A stretch of 6,224 nt of DNA from Chloroflexota bacterium. GTDB lineage: Bacteria; Chloroflexota; Limnocylindria; Limnocylindrales; CSP1-4. Below are positions 5,891 through 6,224 of this stretch, piece after piece. The notes under the pieces are model-generated. The model ran no database searches. It saw nothing but the letters and a program-made list of their open reading frames with translations, and was not told the DNA's origin. Where the stretch lies: positions 1 through 6,224 of the forward strand of contig JAJYEB010000118.1 in NCBI GenBank assembly GCA_021790375.1. Reading direction: 5' to 3'. Numbering within the stretch: position 1 is the first letter of the stretch; each line of letters starts with the position of its first letter. The position numbers and the translations under genes are program-made.

Positions 5891-6224
5891 TCAGGCCGAC
5901 TCGCTGATCAGCCGACGAAGCTGTTCGGGGTCACGCGGCAGCAGTCGTCCCTCGGCCACCAGCAGAGCGTCACGGGCTCCCAGGACCTGCTGGGTCCGGG
6001 CGCGGTGCGCCGCGTAGGGCGCCACGGCGAGCGGGAACAGCGGCATGCCAAGGTGCTCCAGCCACTCCTCCACGACCCCGGCGAGGCGGGCGGACACCTC
6101 GTGCCTCCCGGCGCGGCTGAGCGCGTTGGCCACCGTCGTCAACCGGAACACCGCGTACGCCCCGGCCCCGGCCCCGGCCATGCCAGCGACCGCATCCAGG
6201 CCACACTCGATGGCGGCGTCGGTG
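5891..6224 (-). CDS. Unrecognised protein, C-terminal part (start outside window)
   Basis: The frame is open to the right edge, giving about 111 residues of the C-terminus ending at TGA 5891-5893. An ATG at 6181 exists, but upstream codons continue the same style of sequence (TDAAIECGLDAVAG...), and no good ribosome site precedes that ATG, so it is taken as internal. The protein looks mainly alpha-helical and Ala/Arg/Leu-rich: an Ala/Gly-rich helix (MAGAGAGAYAVFRLTTVANA), an amphipathic helix (RLAGVVEEWLEHLG), a Pro-containing segment (MPLFPLAVAPYAAHRART) and a final charged helix (RDPEQLRRLISESA). I do not recognise the family, and no catalytic motif is visible. It is on the same strand as the SnoaL-like gene, 96 bp upstream of it, so it may belong to the same transcript. 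Confidence 0.6.
   Translation of the reverse strand, partial: TDAAIECGLDAVAGMAGAGAGAYAVFRLTTVANALSRAGRHEVSARLAGVVEEWLEHLGMPLFPLAVAPYAAHRARTQQVLGARDALLVAEGRLLPRDPEQLRRLISESA

Overview
This is a GC-rich bacterial window (roughly 65-70% G+C by eye) with strong Shine-Dalgarno sites on most genes. It probably comes from a soil or environmental member of Chloroflexota or Actinomycetota. The Thr/Pro-rich lipoprotein linker and the immune-inhibitor-A-like domain lean towards Chloroflexota. This placement is an inference from style, not from a marker gene.

Left part, + strand (1-2292). The window opens inside an IS4-family transposase; its C-terminal 247 codons are present. Its stop and probable right IS end lie only about 10-30 bp before a lipoprotein gene that starts with TTG. 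The lipoprotein is a predicted cell-surface zinc metalloprotease with a gluzincin-type HELQH...NEGMSE site. It is followed by a domain like the C-terminal beta-sandwich of M6 immune inhibitor A, which appears cut short. A short convergent intergenic region with a 7-bp hairpin follows.

Right part, - strand (6224 down to 2381). All genes here point the same way. In transcription order they are: the end of an unrecognised gene running off the window; a SnoaL-like NTF2-fold protein; a six-helix membrane protein (DUF4386-like); a small secreted protein with no recognised family; a four-helix DUF2269/CopD-like membrane protein; a 10-codon mini-ORF; and a class I SAM-dependent O-methyltransferase whose start overlaps the mini-ORF stop by one base. 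Spacings are 96, 6, 49, 110 and 165 bp, so SnoaL and the six-helix gene are almost certainly co-transcribed. The next two genes probably join them, and the methyltransferase may be separate.

No RNA gene, CRISPR array or complete mobile element is visible. The most interesting points are the IS junction at the lipoprotein start, the truncated protease architecture, the mini-ORF coupled to the methyltransferase, and the uncharacterised SnoaL/membrane/secreted/membrane gene cluster.
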